Below, one piece after another: positions 19,109 through 27,296 of a stretch of DNA of 64,000 bases (position 1 is its first letter; the number at the start of each line of letters is the position of its first letter). The notes beneath the pieces were generated by a model that saw only the letters and a program-made list of their open reading frames with translations, had not been told where the DNA came from and made no database searches. Made by a program: the position numbers and the translations under genes. Where the stretch lies: positions 186,001-250,000 of the forward strand of contig CAVUPB010000006.1 in NCBI GenBank assembly GCA_963743275.1. The letters are read 5' to 3'. This stretch comes from JALYLC01 sp963743275 (GTDB lineage Bacteria > Actinomycetota > Thermoleophilia > Gaiellales > JALYLC01).

Positions 19109-19138
19109 GGGCGGGGGCGCCGTGTGGCGCCCCCGCCC
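19109..19138 (-). promoter_or_regulatory. Intercistronic GC-rich hairpin downstream of binding-protein gene
   Basis: Perfect 13-base arms (19109-19121 and 19126-19138) around a GTGT loop lie in the 60-base gap between the binding-protein stop and the ATPase start. Such structures between an abundant binding protein and its transporter partners (as in malE-malF) protect the upstream message and lower downstream expression. No T-tract is present, so full termination is less likely. Confidence 0.6.
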
Positions 19139-19148
19139 CCGTCCGTTC

Positions 19149-20201
19149 CTACTTGCAGTACTTCGCGTAGGCGCCGTTGCAGACGTCCTTCTTCTTCAAG
19201 TAGCCGTTGAACAGCTGCTTGTAGTTCGCCTTCGTGATCGAGACAGGCGGGATGATGTACGCCGGGACGCCGACCGACTTGCCGGTCGTCTTCGGCGTCT
19301 GCCCCTTGAGCAGCGCGACCGCGGCGCTCGCCGAGACGGTCGCGAGCTTCCGCGTGTCCTTCCAGACCGTCATGGTCTGCCAGCCGGAGATGATGTTCTG
19401 GACGCCCTGGGCGGTCGCGTCCTGGCCGCTCAGCGGGACCGGCTTGAGCTTGTGCGCCTTGAGCGCGACGACGACGGCGTTCGCGAGGCCGTCATTGGCG
19501 GCGGCGACGCCCTGGATGTTGTTGCTCGTCTTGACGAGCATCTGCTCGAAGATCGTGCCGGCCTTCTGGTTGTCCCAGGCGGGCACGAACTGGTCCGGGC
19601 CCTTCTTGAACGTGCCGTTCGCGTAGAGCGGCTTGAGGATCGAGTCGTAGCCGCTCTTGAAGAGCGTCGAGTTGTTGTCCTCCTGGCCGCCGTTGAGCTC
19701 GGCGATGACGGGCTTCTTGCTGTAGTTCCCGTTGGCCTTGAGGCCGGCGACGACGCCCTTGCCCTGCAGGACGCCGACTTGCTTGCCGTCGAACGAGATG
19801 TAGATCGAGGGCTTGCCGCCGGTCACCTGGCGGTCGTACTCGATGACCTTCGCGCCCTTGGCCTTCGCGGCCTTCTCGATCGTGAGCGAGGAACCGGCGT
19901 CGAGCGAGACCAGGATGACGACCTTGGAGCCGTTGCCGATGCACTGCTCGGCCTGCGCCACCTGCTTCTGGGCATCGCCGTTCGCGTTCGTGATCACGTA
20001 GCTGACCCCGGCCTTCTTGAAGGCCGACACGAAGGCCGGGCGGTCCTGCGTCTCCCACCGCACCGACGACTTGGGGTCGGGCAGCAGGACGCAGATCTGC
20101 TTGCCCGCGTTCGAGCTCGAGGTCTTGCCTTGCGCGACCGTGGTCGCCGTGCCGGCGATCGCGGCGAGCGCGAGGCCGATCACGGGGATGAGCTTCTTCA
20201 C
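19149..20201 (-). CDS. Sugar ABC transporter substrate-binding protein (XylF/RbsB-like)
   Basis: A 350-residue type I periplasmic-binding protein of the CUT2 family. The N-terminus is a signal peptide: positively charged VKKLIP, a hydrophobic core (VIGLALAAIAG), then a small-residue cleavage region (TATTVAQGK). The mature part has the fold's conserved elements (YVITNANGDAQKQVAQAEQC, VAAANDGLANAVVVALKAH, VPLSGQDATAQGVQNI). The GTG at 20201 is preferred to an upstream in-frame ATG at 20321 because it is followed by the signal peptide and preceded by AAAGGA at proper spacing. It binds the sugar outside the membrane and delivers it to the permease. A sigma70-like promoter is visible at 20266-20294. 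Confidence 0.92.
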   Translation of the reverse strand: MKKLIPVIGLALAAIAGTATTVAQGKTSSSNAGKQICVLLPDPKSSVRWETQDRPAFVSAFKKAGVSYVITNANGDAQKQVAQAEQCIGNGSKVVILVSLDAGSSLTIEKAAKAKGAKVIEYDRQVTGGKPSIYISFDGKQVGVLQGKGVVAGLKANGNYSKKPVIAELNGGQEDNNSTLFKSGYDSILKPLYANGTFKKGPDQFVPAWDNQKAGTIFEQMLVKTSNNIQGVAAANDGLANAVVVALKAHKLKPVPLSGQDATAQGVQNIISGWQTMTVWKDTRKLATVSASAAVALLKGQTPKTTGKSVGVPAYIIPPVSITKANYKQLFNGYLKKKDVCNGAYAKYCK

Positions 20202-20265
20202 TCCGGTTCCTTTCGTCAGGATGTGCGAGCCCTTCGTCGGGATGCGCACATGGGCGGGCGGCAGA

Positions 20266-20294
20266 ACGATACGAAGCGGCCCGGATGAAATCAA
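20266..20294 (-). promoter_or_regulatory. Sigma70-type promoter of the sugar ABC transporter operon
   Basis: On the minus strand, TTGATT (20294-20289) and TATCGT (20271-20266) are separated by exactly 17 bases, each matching the consensus hexamer at 4 of 6 positions. This is notable in such GC-rich sequence. They lie 65-93 bases before the binding-protein start. Two imperfect direct repeats (TTCGTCxGGATGxGC) at 20212-20250 lie in the presumed leader. Confidence 0.5.
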
Positions 20295-20330
20295 CCGGAT
20301 GCCCCAACTAATCCGCGGCATTCGGGGAGC

Positions 20331-21572
20331 TTAGTGTGACAGGGAACGAACGGGCGCGCGAGTCGGGTCGTTCAGCACGCTGTGTAAGACGAGCGCAGCG
20401 CCCCCTCTGATAGCTGCTTCGTCGGCAAGTTCGGAACCGACGATCTCGACGGCGGTCGGCGCGACGGTCGTGCGCTGCTCCATCGCGGCCCGCGCGCCCG
20501 GCAGCAGCCAGGTCGAGAGCATCCCCAGCGTCCCCGCGAGCACGACGCGCCGCGGGTTGATGAGCCCGACGGCCGCCGCCACGCAGATGCCGAGCATCTC
20601 GGCGACCTCGTCGAGGGCGCTCAGCACCTCCGGGTCGCCGGTGCGCGCGCGCTCGGCGACGAGCGCGGGCGGCGACGCGGTTCCGCTGCGCGTGCCCTGG
20701 ATGCCCACCCGGCGGGCGATCGCCTCCTGGCCGGCGATCGTCTCGAGGCACCCGCGCCCGCCGCAACGGCAGCGGTCTCCGTCGAACGGGCGCAGCGGCA
20801 TGTGGCCGATCTCGCCGGCGAACCCGTCCGAGCCGGGGAAGATCGCGCCGTCGACGATCAGGGCCCCGCCGATGCCGATGTTGCCGTAGATCAGGAGCGC
20901 GTGGCCGACGCCGCGCAACGCCCCGCTCTCGAGCTCGCCGAGCGCGGCGAGGTTGGCGTCGTTGCCGACCCGGATCGGGAACGGGGGGTCGCCGAGCGCG
21001 TCGCGCAGGATCTCCGCGACCGGCATCTCGTTCCAGCCGAGGTTCGGGGCGTGGATCAGCGTGCCCGTCTCGGCCTCGACCGTCCCCGGGAGCGAGACGC
21101 CCGCGCCGATGGGCGTCAGCCCGAGCAGGTCGCACTCGGCGAGCGCGCCCGCGACGAGCTCGGCGAGCGTCTCGAAGACACGCGCGAGCGGGCTCTCGCG
21201 GTTGTCGTGGCCGATCGAGCTGCGATAGCGGACGGCTCCGCGCAGGTCGCACACGCAGACGGCGAGGTAGTCGACGTCGATCTCGAGCCCGAGCGCGGCG
21301 ATGCTGCCGTCGTCGAGCTCGAGCATCTGCGCGGGGCGCCCCACGCGGCGCAGGTCCGCGAGCCCCGACTCGGCCACGACGCCGCGCTCGATCAGCTCGG
21401 CGACGAGGCTCGACACGGTCGTCTTGTTGAGCCCGGTCAGCTTCGCCAGCTGCGCGCGCGACACCGCCGTGCACTCGGCGACGCAGCGGGCGACGAGGCT
21501 CAGGTTGGATGTGCGCACGGCGCGCTGGTCGGCGCGCTTCGCGGGCGTGGATGGGGTGTTGAGCGGGCTCAC
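20331..21572 (-). CDS. ROK-family transcriptional repressor (XylR-like)
   Basis: About 413 residues. The N-terminal winged HTH (ECTAVSRAQLAKLTGLNKTT) precedes a ROK sugar-kinase-like domain with the zinc-site motif CRCGGRGCLETIAGQ (C-x-C-x4-C) and the phosphate/sugar motifs GNDANLAALGELESGALRG and GIGGALIVDGAIFPGSDGFA. This architecture is XylR/NagC/Mlc. It is divergent from the xylose-isomerase-like/xylulokinase operon and immediately upstream of the sugar transporter operon, so it probably represses both until a sugar binds. The start is uncertain: the frame is open to 21665, and GTG codons at 21584 and 21572 are both possible. I chose 21572 because the candidate operator lies just upstream of it. 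Confidence 0.85.
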   Translation of the reverse strand: MSPLNTPSTPAKRADQRAVRTSNLSLVARCVAECTAVSRAQLAKLTGLNKTTVSSLVAELIERGVVAESGLADLRRVGRPAQMLELDDGSIAALGLEIDVDYLAVCVCDLRGAVRYRSSIGHDNRESPLARVFETLAELVAGALAECDLLGLTPIGAGVSLPGTVEAETGTLIHAPNLGWNEMPVAEILRDALGDPPFPIRVGNDANLAALGELESGALRGVGHALLIYGNIGIGGALIVDGAIFPGSDGFAGEIGHMPLRPFDGDRCRCGGRGCLETIAGQEAIARRVGIQGTRSGTASPPALVAERARTGDPEVLSALDEVAEMLGICVAAAVGLINPRRVVLAGTLGMLSTWLLPGARAAMEQRTTVAPTAVEIVGSELADEAAIRGGAALVLHSVLNDPTRAPVRSLSH

Positions 21573-21583
21573 GGGGGCGGCCA

Positions 21584-21628
21584 CGGTACCGGATACCGCA
21601 GCTTGTGGTGACGCGCGGTACGGTATCG
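21584..21628. promoter_or_regulatory. Candidate ROK-repressor operator pair in divergent promoter region
   Basis: Two related dyads with half-sites CGGTA/TACCG occur 17 bases apart: CGGTACCGGATACCG at 21584-21598 and CGGTACGGTATCG at 21616-21628. They lie between the divergent ROK repressor and the xylose-isomerase-like operon. Assignment to the ROK protein is inferred from location only. Confidence 0.45.
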
Positions 21629-21682
21629 CGACAGGCCAGCCGCCACGGGACGCTGACCGCCACAAGCAAGGGGACCAGCCTC

Positions 21683-22702
21683 ATGGGCCGCCTCAAGACC
21701 AGCCTCGGCATCTGGGCCTTCGGTCCGATGGTCACGCGTTTCATGCCGGTCGGCTACCAGCCCGGCCTCACGCACACGACGACGGCCGAGAAGGTGCACC
21801 GCGCGGTCACGGGCCTCGGCGGCCTGATCGACGACTACGAGTTCCACTACCCGGCCGAGCTCTCTCCGGACAATCTCGGCGAGGTGCGCTCGGCGCTCGA
21901 CGGGCACGGCATCTACACGATCTGCGCCGGGCTCCACCTCGACCCGCGCTTCGGCCGTGGCGGCCTCGTGAACCCCGACCCCGCGACGCGCGCAGAGGCG
22001 CTGCGGCTGACGCTCGAAGGCGCCGACTTCGCCGGCTCGCTTGGCGCCAACTTCATCCTCTGGCCGGGCATCGAGGGCTACAACTACCCGTTCCAGACGC
22101 CCTATGCGCAGAGCTGGGCCTGGTTCATCGAGGCCGTCGGCCAGGCCGCCGAGGTCTGCGCCAAGCACGGCAAGAAGCTGTTCCTCGAGCACAAGAACAG
22201 CGAGCCCGCGATGAAGATCCTGATGCGCAACGTCGGCATGTGTCTCCACGTCATCCACACGCTGCGCGCCCAGGGGATCACGAACGTCCAGGTCAACATG
22301 GACTGGCAGCACCTGATCATGAACGGCGAGTCGCTCGGCGAGTACGCCGCGCTGCTGGCCGCCGAGGGACTGCTCGGCCACCAGCACGCCAACTCGGGCT
22401 GGGGCACGTTCGACGACGACAACATGGTCGGCGCGACGGCGTTCATGGAGACGCTCGAGGTCGCGCTCGAGCTGCGCCGGGCGAACTACGGCGCGGGCGG
22501 CGAGCGCCTCGGCTTCGACCTCTACCCCTACACCGAGGACGCCGTCGACGTCGTGCGCCGGAGCGTCCTGCAGTGGGACTTCATCGACGCGGCGGCCGGG
22601 CGCATCGACGAGGCGGCCCTGCGCGAGGCGCAGTCGCGCAAGGACGCGATCCGCGCCTACGAGCTCGTCTACGCCGCGCTCGGCGCGCCGGCCGCGGGCT
22701 AG
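21683..22702 (+). CDS. Xylose-isomerase-like TIM-barrel sugar isomerase
   Basis: A 339-residue TIM barrel of the xylose isomerase-like superfamily. Metal-site motifs appear in order: DDYEFHYPAEL, NFILWPGIEGYNYPFQ, KLFLEHKNSEPAMK, VQVNMDWQHL, LLGHQHANSGWG and GFDLYPYTEDAVDV. The set of E, H, D and H residues fits a divalent-metal aldose/ketose isomerase. It is shorter than classical XylA (about 390-440 residues) and only distantly like it, so substrate is inferred from the xylulokinase 3 bases downstream. The ATG at 21683 is preceded by AAGGGGA. The conversion expected from context is D-xylose to D-xylulose, but L-rhamnose-type or other isomerisation is possible. Confidence 0.82.
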   Translation: MGRLKTSLGIWAFGPMVTRFMPVGYQPGLTHTTTAEKVHRAVTGLGGLIDDYEFHYPAELSPDNLGEVRSALDGHGIYTICAGLHLDPRFGRGGLVNPDPATRAEALRLTLEGADFAGSLGANFILWPGIEGYNYPFQTPYAQSWAWFIEAVGQAAEVCAKHGKKLFLEHKNSEPAMKILMRNVGMCLHVIHTLRAQGITNVQVNMDWQHLIMNGESLGEYAALLAAEGLLGHQHANSGWGTFDDDNMVGATAFMETLEVALELRRANYGAGGERLGFDLYPYTEDAVDVVRRSVLQWDFIDAAAGRIDEAALREAQSRKDAIRAYELVYAALGAPAAG

Positions 22703-22705
22703 CGG

Positions 22706-24136
22706 GTGGCCGTCGCGGTCGGTCTCGACGTCGGCACGACCGGCGTCAAGGCGCTCGCGGTGGCGGCCGACGGAACCGTCGTCGCGAGCTCCGAGAGCCA
22801 CTACGGCCTCTCGCAGCCGCAGCCCGGGTGGTCGGAGCAGGCGCCCGCGGACTGGTGGGAGGGAAGCCAGGCGGCGATCGCAGCGCTCGGCCGTCACGAG
22901 GTCGCGGGGATCGGCCTCTCGGGCCAGATGCACGGTCTCGTCGCGCTCGGTGCGGACGAGCAGGTGCTGCGCCCGGCGATCCTCTGGAACGACCAGCGCA
23001 CGGCCGCCGAATGCGCCGAGATCGAGGAGCGCATCGGCCTCGAGCGCCTCATCGCGCTGACCGGGAACCGCGCGCTCACGGGCTTCACGGCGCCGAAGCT
23101 GGTGTGGTTGCGCAAGCACGAGCCCGACCTCTACGCGCGCATCCGCCACGTGCTGCTCCCCAAGGACTACGTGCGGCTGCGGCTCTGCGGCGAACGGGCG
23201 ATCGACGTCGCCGACGCCTCGGGCACGCTGCTCTTCGACGTGGCCGCGCGCCGCTTCTCGGCCGCGGTCCTGGACGAGCTCGAGGTGCCCGGCGAGTGGA
23301 TGCCGCGCGTGCTCGAGTCGCCCGAGATCTCGGGTCGCACGGCCGCCGGCATCCCGGTCGCGGCCGGTGCGGGCGACTGCGCCGCCGCGGCGCTCGGCGT
23401 CGGCGTCGAGCGCCCGGGGCCCGTCTCGCTCGTGCTCGGCACGTCCGGCGTCGTCTTCGCGGCGCTGCCGTCGTATCAGCCCGACGCGCTCGCGCGCGTG
23501 CACGTGTTCTGCCACGCGGTGCCGGGTACCTGGCACGCGATGGGCGTGATGCTGTCGGCCGCCGGCTCGCTGCAGTGGGCGCGCGACACGTTCGCGCCGG
23601 GCGTCCCGTTCGAGCAGCTGATGGCCGAGGCCGAGGCCGTGCCTGCGGGCGCCGGGGGCATCGTCTTCCTGCCCTACCTGTCGGGGGAGCGCACGCCGCA
23701 CGCCGACCCGGACGCGCGCGCCGCGTTCGCCGGCCTGAGCGCGAGCCACACGCGCGGTCACGTCATGCGCGCCGTGCTCGAAGGCGTCGCCTACGGGCTC
23801 GCGGACTCGTTCGACCTGCTCGCCGCGCTCGGCGTCGAGGCCACCGTCGCGCGCGCCTCGGGCGGCGGGGCGCGCAGCGACTTCTGGCTGCGCATCTGCG
23901 CCTCGGTGCTCGGCGTGCCGGTCTGCCGCATGGCGGTCGACGAGGGGTCGGCGTTCGGCGCGGCGCTCCTCGGCGGCGTCGCGGGCGGCCTCTTCGCGAA
24001 CGTCGGCGAGGCCGTCGAGGCGTGCGTGCGCGTGCGCGACGTGATCGATCCGGAGCCCGGCTGGAGCGCGCTCTACGCCGAGCGGCGCGAGCGCTTCCGC
24101 GCGCTCTACCCCGCGCTCAAGGACGTGCTCGGATGA
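22706..24136 (+). CDS. xylB: Xylulokinase (FGGY family)
   Basis: A 476-residue FGGY sugar kinase. The ATP-binding phosphate-1 motif is VGLDVGTTGVKALAV. Sugar-contacting segments GLSGQMHGLVALGADEQVLR and AILWNDQRTAAECAEI (with the WNDQRT of xylulokinases) identify the subfamily. Also present are the catalytic-Asp region GAGDCAAAALGVG, FLPYLSGERTPHADP and GGGARSDFWLRICASVLGVP, which are typical of XylB. It phosphorylates D-xylulose to xylulose 5-phosphate, entering the pentose phosphate pathway. The GTG start lies 3 bases after the isomerase stop, and the gene overlaps the following oxidoreductase by 4 bases, so the three form one operon opposite the ROK repressor. Confidence 0.93.
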   Translation: MAVAVGLDVGTTGVKALAVAADGTVVASSESHYGLSQPQPGWSEQAPADWWEGSQAAIAALGRHEVAGIGLSGQMHGLVALGADEQVLRPAILWNDQRTAAECAEIEERIGLERLIALTGNRALTGFTAPKLVWLRKHEPDLYARIRHVLLPKDYVRLRLCGERAIDVADASGTLLFDVAARRFSAAVLDELEVPGEWMPRVLESPEISGRTAAGIPVAAGAGDCAAAALGVGVERPGPVSLVLGTSGVVFAALPSYQPDALARVHVFCHAVPGTWHAMGVMLSAAGSLQWARDTFAPGVPFEQLMAEAEAVPAGAGGIVFLPYLSGERTPHADPDARAAFAGLSASHTRGHVMRAVLEGVAYGLADSFDLLAALGVEATVARASGGGARSDFWLRICASVLGVPVCRMAVDEGSAFGAALLGGVAGGLFANVGEAVEACVRVRDVIDPEPGWSALYAERRERFRALYPALKDVLG

Positions 24137-25107
24137 GGCTCCGCGTCGGGCTCCTGTCGACGGCCCGCATCAACGCCAAGCTCGTCGCCGGGGCGCGCGG
24201 GAGCGAGCGGGCGCAGGTGGTCGCGGTCGCGAGCCGCAGCCGCGAGCGTGCGGAGGTGCAGGCGCGTGAGTTCGGAATCGAGCGCGCGCACGCGAGCTAC
24301 GAGGAGCTGCTCGCCGACCCCGGCGTCGACGCCGTCTACGTCTCGCTGCCCAACGAGATGCACCACACGTGGACGATGCAGGCGCTCGCGGCCGGCAAGC
24401 ACGTGCTCTGCGAGAAGCCGTACTCGCGCTCGGCCGCCGAGGTGAGCCGCGCCTTCGCGGCCGCGGCGTCGGCGGGCGTCGTCCTGGCCGAGGCGCTCAT
24501 GTGGCGGCACCATCCGCAGACGCTGCGCCTGACCGAGCTCGTGTCCGGGGGTGCGATCGGAGAGGTGCGCCTCGTGCGCGCCGCGTTCGGCTTCACGATC
24601 GACGATCCGCGCGACCAGCGCCTGCTCGAGGGGCCTGCGGGCGGTGCGCTGATGGACGTCGGCTGCTACTGCGTCAGCGCGGCGCGCCTGCTCGCGGGCG
24701 AGCCCCTCACCGCCACGGCGCACCGGGTGCCGACGCCGGCGAAGGTCGATCGCCGCCTCGTGGCGACGCTCGCCCACGCGGACGGCGTGCTCTCGTCCTT
24801 CGACTGCGGCCTCGACGTGCCCGATCGCAGCGAGCTCGACGTCGTGGGCTCCGAGGGCGTCCTGCGCGTGCGCGATCCCTGGCACGGCGTCGCGACGGGC
24901 ATCGACCTGGAGCACCGCGACGGGCAACGCAGGCGCATCGACACCCCGCCCGCGAATGCCTACGCCTGCGAGCTCGACGATCTCGCCGGCGCGGTCGCGG
25001 GCGAGCACCCGCCTCGGCTCGGCCGCGACGACGCGCTCGGTCAGGCTCGCACGATCGACGCCGTGCTGCGCGCCGCGGCGGAGGGCCGGCGCGTCACGCT
25101 CGCCTGA
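24133..25107 (+). CDS. Gfo/Idh/MocA-family oxidoreductase, paralogue of 16046-17038
   Basis: A 324-residue NAD(P)-dependent oxidoreductase starting VGLLSTARINAKLVAGA, with the catalytic motif HVLCEKPYSRSAAEVSRA and the branch motif EALMWRHHPQTLRLTELV. These are near identical in position to the enzyme at 16046-17038, so the two are paralogues of the aldose/dihydrodiol dehydrogenase branch. ATG overlaps the xylulokinase stop by 4 bases, placing it in the pentose operon. It may oxidise the same aldose to a lactone or act on a side product. The end overlaps the convergent small-protein gene by 14 bases. Confidence 0.87.
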   Translation: MRLRVGLLSTARINAKLVAGARGSERAQVVAVASRSRERAEVQAREFGIERAHASYEELLADPGVDAVYVSLPNEMHHTWTMQALAAGKHVLCEKPYSRSAAEVSRAFAAAASAGVVLAEALMWRHHPQTLRLTELVSGGAIGEVRLVRAAFGFTIDDPRDQRLLEGPAGGALMDVGCYCVSAARLLAGEPLTATAHRVPTPAKVDRRLVATLAHADGVLSSFDCGLDVPDRSELDVVGSEGVLRVRDPWHGVATGIDLEHRDGQRRRIDTPPANAYACELDDLAGAVAGEHPPRLGRDDALGQARTIDAVLRAAAEGRRVTLA

Positions 25108-25639
25108 ACGGCTGCTCCTGCAGCAGGACGAAGCGGACGCGGCCCAGCTCGCGCCGCAGCGCTTCGCGGTCGAGGCCCCGCAGGGCGCCGTTCCAGCACA
25201 GCTCGGCGAAGCGGTCGCAGGCGGCGACGACGCCGGCCGTCGGCGCGCTGTGCGCGCGCAGCAGGCACGCGAGCTCGCGGATCTCGGGCGCCTCGGGCGC
25301 GAGCTCGAGCACCGAGCGCGGCGGGCGTGTCGAGCGCGTCTCCGCGGCGCCGCGCTCGGCCGCGCGCGCGAGGCGCGCGAGCGTGCGCTCGGCGGAGCGC
25401 ACGCGCCGGCGCGAGGCGACGGCGCGGGCGTCGCGCGAGCGGAGGTGGACGTCGCGGCACGACAGCGCGAGCGCGACGGCGAACGTGACGACCGCGGCGG
25501 CGCCGGCGACCGCGATCACCTGCAGATCGGGCGAGGCGTGCAGGACGAGCAGCAGGGCGACCGCCGCCGAGGTCGCGGTGAACACCTGGCGGGCCCGCAG
25601 GGAGCGCCGCTCGAGCGCGCGCGCGAGGTCGTCGCTCAC
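25094..25639 (-). CDS. Hypothetical protein with two transmembrane helices
   Basis: A 181-residue protein of unknown family. After a short charged N-terminus (VSDDLARALERR), two hydrophobic stretches (FTATSAAVALLLVLHASP and VIAVAGAAAVVTFAVALALS, residues about 19-56) predict a membrane hairpin. A long basic/acidic helical cytoplasmic part follows. Its last about 65 residues resemble the upstream protein (shared pattern LRG/YRGD..ALRRE.GR.RF..LQ), so the two look like tandem paralogues with the membrane hairpin added here. The GTG start overlaps the upstream stop by 4 bases (GTGA), indicating co-translation. The 3' end overlaps the convergent oxidoreductase by 14 bases. Confidence 0.6.
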   Translation of the reverse strand: MSDDLARALERRSLRARQVFTATSAAVALLLVLHASPDLQVIAVAGAAAVVTFAVALALSCRDVHLRSRDARAVASRRRVRSAERTLARLARAAERGAAETRSTRPPRSVLELAPEAPEIRELACLLRAHSAPTAGVVAACDRFAELCWNGALRGLDREALRRELGRVRFVLLQEQPFRRA

Positions 25640-25992
25640 GCAGCGTCGCTCTGGAGCACGCGGAAGCGCAGGCGCCCGGCCTCGCGGCGCAGCGCGTCGG
25701 CGTCGCCGCGGTAGAGCGGCGAGGCGAAGCCGTCGCTGATCAGCCCGCGGCACTGCCGCAACGCCTCGGGATCGGCCGCCCGCGTCTCGCGCAGCGCCTG
25801 CGCGAGGGAGGAGAGCTCTGCGGTCGCCGCGCGCACGCCGCGCCGCGAGCGCGGGTCGCTGAGGGCCGTCGTCGGGCTCCAGGGCGCACGCGGGGGGCTC
25901 CAGGCCGCGGCGACGGCCTGCTCGAGCGAGCGGGCCAGGGCCAGCTGCGAGGGGCGCCGGGCGAGCGTCCGGTTGCGAAGTTGCGCGAGCAC
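25636..25992 (-). CDS. Hypothetical small soluble protein, paralogous to downstream neighbour
   Basis: A 118-residue helical, Arg/Ala-rich protein with no recognised domain. The C-terminal half (QCRGLISDGFASPLYRGDAD then ALRREAGRLRFRVLQ) aligns by eye with the C-terminus of the downstream membrane protein. The start is GTG at 25992, with a GGGAG nearby; the exact start is uncertain. Translationally coupled to the downstream gene by a 4-base overlap. Function unknown; the pairing of a soluble and a membrane-hairpin version suggests a small complex at the membrane, which is only a guess. Confidence 0.55.
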   Translation of the reverse strand: MLAQLRNRTLARRPSQLALARSLEQAVAAAWSPPRAPWSPTTALSDPRSRRGVRAATAELSSLAQALRETRAADPEALRQCRGLISDGFASPLYRGDADALRREAGRLRFRVLQSDAA

Positions 25993-26092
25993 GCTCCCAA
26001 CCTAGGCCGGGTCCCGCGGAGAGCCCAAGCCGGCAGGAGCAGCGCTCATGCCGGCGGACGCCCGCCGCAGGTCGCGCGAGTAGTGGTCCGCG

Positions 26093-27238
26093 TCAGGCCG
26101 AGTCGGAGCGGCGCGGATCGCGCAGGATCCAGAAGAGCATCGCCTCGCTCTCGCCGACGTTGCGCCAGCCCGTGATCGAGCGCCCCTCGGCGACCAGGGC
26201 CTCCCCGGCGCGCAGGGCCGCGCGGCGATCTCCGAGCTCGATCTGCACGAGGCCGGAGGCGACCGTCACCGCCTCGACGCCCTTGTGGCGCTCGTCGGGC
26301 GCGCCCGCGCCGCGCGGCGGCAGGCGGGCGAGGAAGACGCGCAGGCCGACGCCGAGCTCGTCCAGCAGCGGCAGCAGCGACGACGCGCTGCGCTCGCTCG
26401 GGTCGTGGCGCCGCGCCAGCTGGTAGCCGCGCACGTCCTCGCCGCTGAGGAGCTCGTCGAGCGTGACGTTGAGGCGCGCCGAGAGGTCGAGCAGGGTGTC
26501 GAGCGAGAGCCCCGACTGGCCGCGCTCGGCGTGCGAGATGGCGCTCGGCGAGACACCGGCGAGCTCGGCGAGGTCGCTCTGGCTGAGGTCGCGGCGCCGG
26601 CGCAGGCTGCGCAGCGCGCCCGCGAGCCGCGCCGCGGCCGGGGTCGCCTCGAGCCGGAGCTCGCCGTCCGCGCGGCTGATCGTGAGCACGCTGCCCTCGA
26701 CGCCCGGCGGGCGCCCGTCGGCCTTCGCGATGCGCACGCGGTGGTCGTCGACGACGAGCACGCACTGGGTGATCTGCTCGACCTCGCGCCGCAGGCCCGC
26801 GAGCGACTCGGCGCCCCCGATCGACCAGTACGCGATGGCGCCGATCTCGAGCAGCATCGGGCAGCAGCGCGCGAAGAAGCGGCGCGCGATCTCGGCCCCC
26901 CAGCGCTCGGCCATCGCGTCGAGCGGATCGAAGACCAGGATCGTCCGCTCGGCGCGTCCCGCATAGGCCCGGACGGCGGAGAGCAGCTCGCCCGGGCGCG
27001 CCGCGGGCCCATCCGCCGAGGCGTCGATCACGTCGACGCCCGCCGGCGTCTCGACGCCGTCGAACGACACGTGCGCGAACGCCTCGGCCTGCGAGCCCAC
27101 GGCGACGAGCGCGTGCACGAAGGGCTCGACCGAGGCGTGGCGGCGAACCTCCCAGACGACGTTGTCGCCCCAGAAGAGGCCGCCCAGCGTGCGGTCCAGG
27201 TCGGCGATGCCGCTGGTGGCCGGGCCGGGCGCGGTCAT
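26093..27238 (-). CDS. Degenerate RecA/KaiC-like domain fused to XRE HTH and C-terminal cupin
   Basis: A 381-residue three-part protein. Residues about 1-190 resemble a RecA/KaiC/RadA-like core: a KaiC-style opening (TSGIADLDRTLGGLFWGDNV) and a Walker B-like strand (RTILVFDPLDAM), but no Walker A lysine/serine where GxxxxGK[ST] should be. Residues about 205-262 are an XRE-type HTH (RRRRDLSQSDLAELAGVSPS, AISHAERGQSGLSLDTLLDL). The rest looks like a cupin (HKGVEAVTVASGLVQIELGD, GEALVAEGRSITGWRNVGE), as in many HTH-cupin sensors. It is divergent from the response-regulator gene with about 140 bases between. It probably binds DNA and senses a ligand; the N-terminal domain may have become a non-catalytic sensor or oligomerisation module. 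This domain order is unusual. Confidence 0.75.
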   Translation of the reverse strand: MTAPGPATSGIADLDRTLGGLFWGDNVVWEVRRHASVEPFVHALVAVGSQAEAFAHVSFDGVETPAGVDVIDASADGPAARPGELLSAVRAYAGRAERTILVFDPLDAMAERWGAEIARRFFARCCPMLLEIGAIAYWSIGGAESLAGLRREVEQITQCVLVVDDHRVRIAKADGRPPGVEGSVLTISRADGELRLEATPAAARLAGALRSLRRRRDLSQSDLAELAGVSPSAISHAERGQSGLSLDTLLDLSARLNVTLDELLSGEDVRGYQLARRHDPSERSASSLLPLLDELGVGLRVFLARLPPRGAGAPDERHKGVEAVTVASGLVQIELGDRRAALRAGEALVAEGRSITGWRNVGESEAMLFWILRDPRRSDSA

Positions 27239-27296
27239 CGCTCGCGCGCTTGTCGCATTGCGCTCTGCACGGTACCGCCGCGGGATCTACGAGGTG

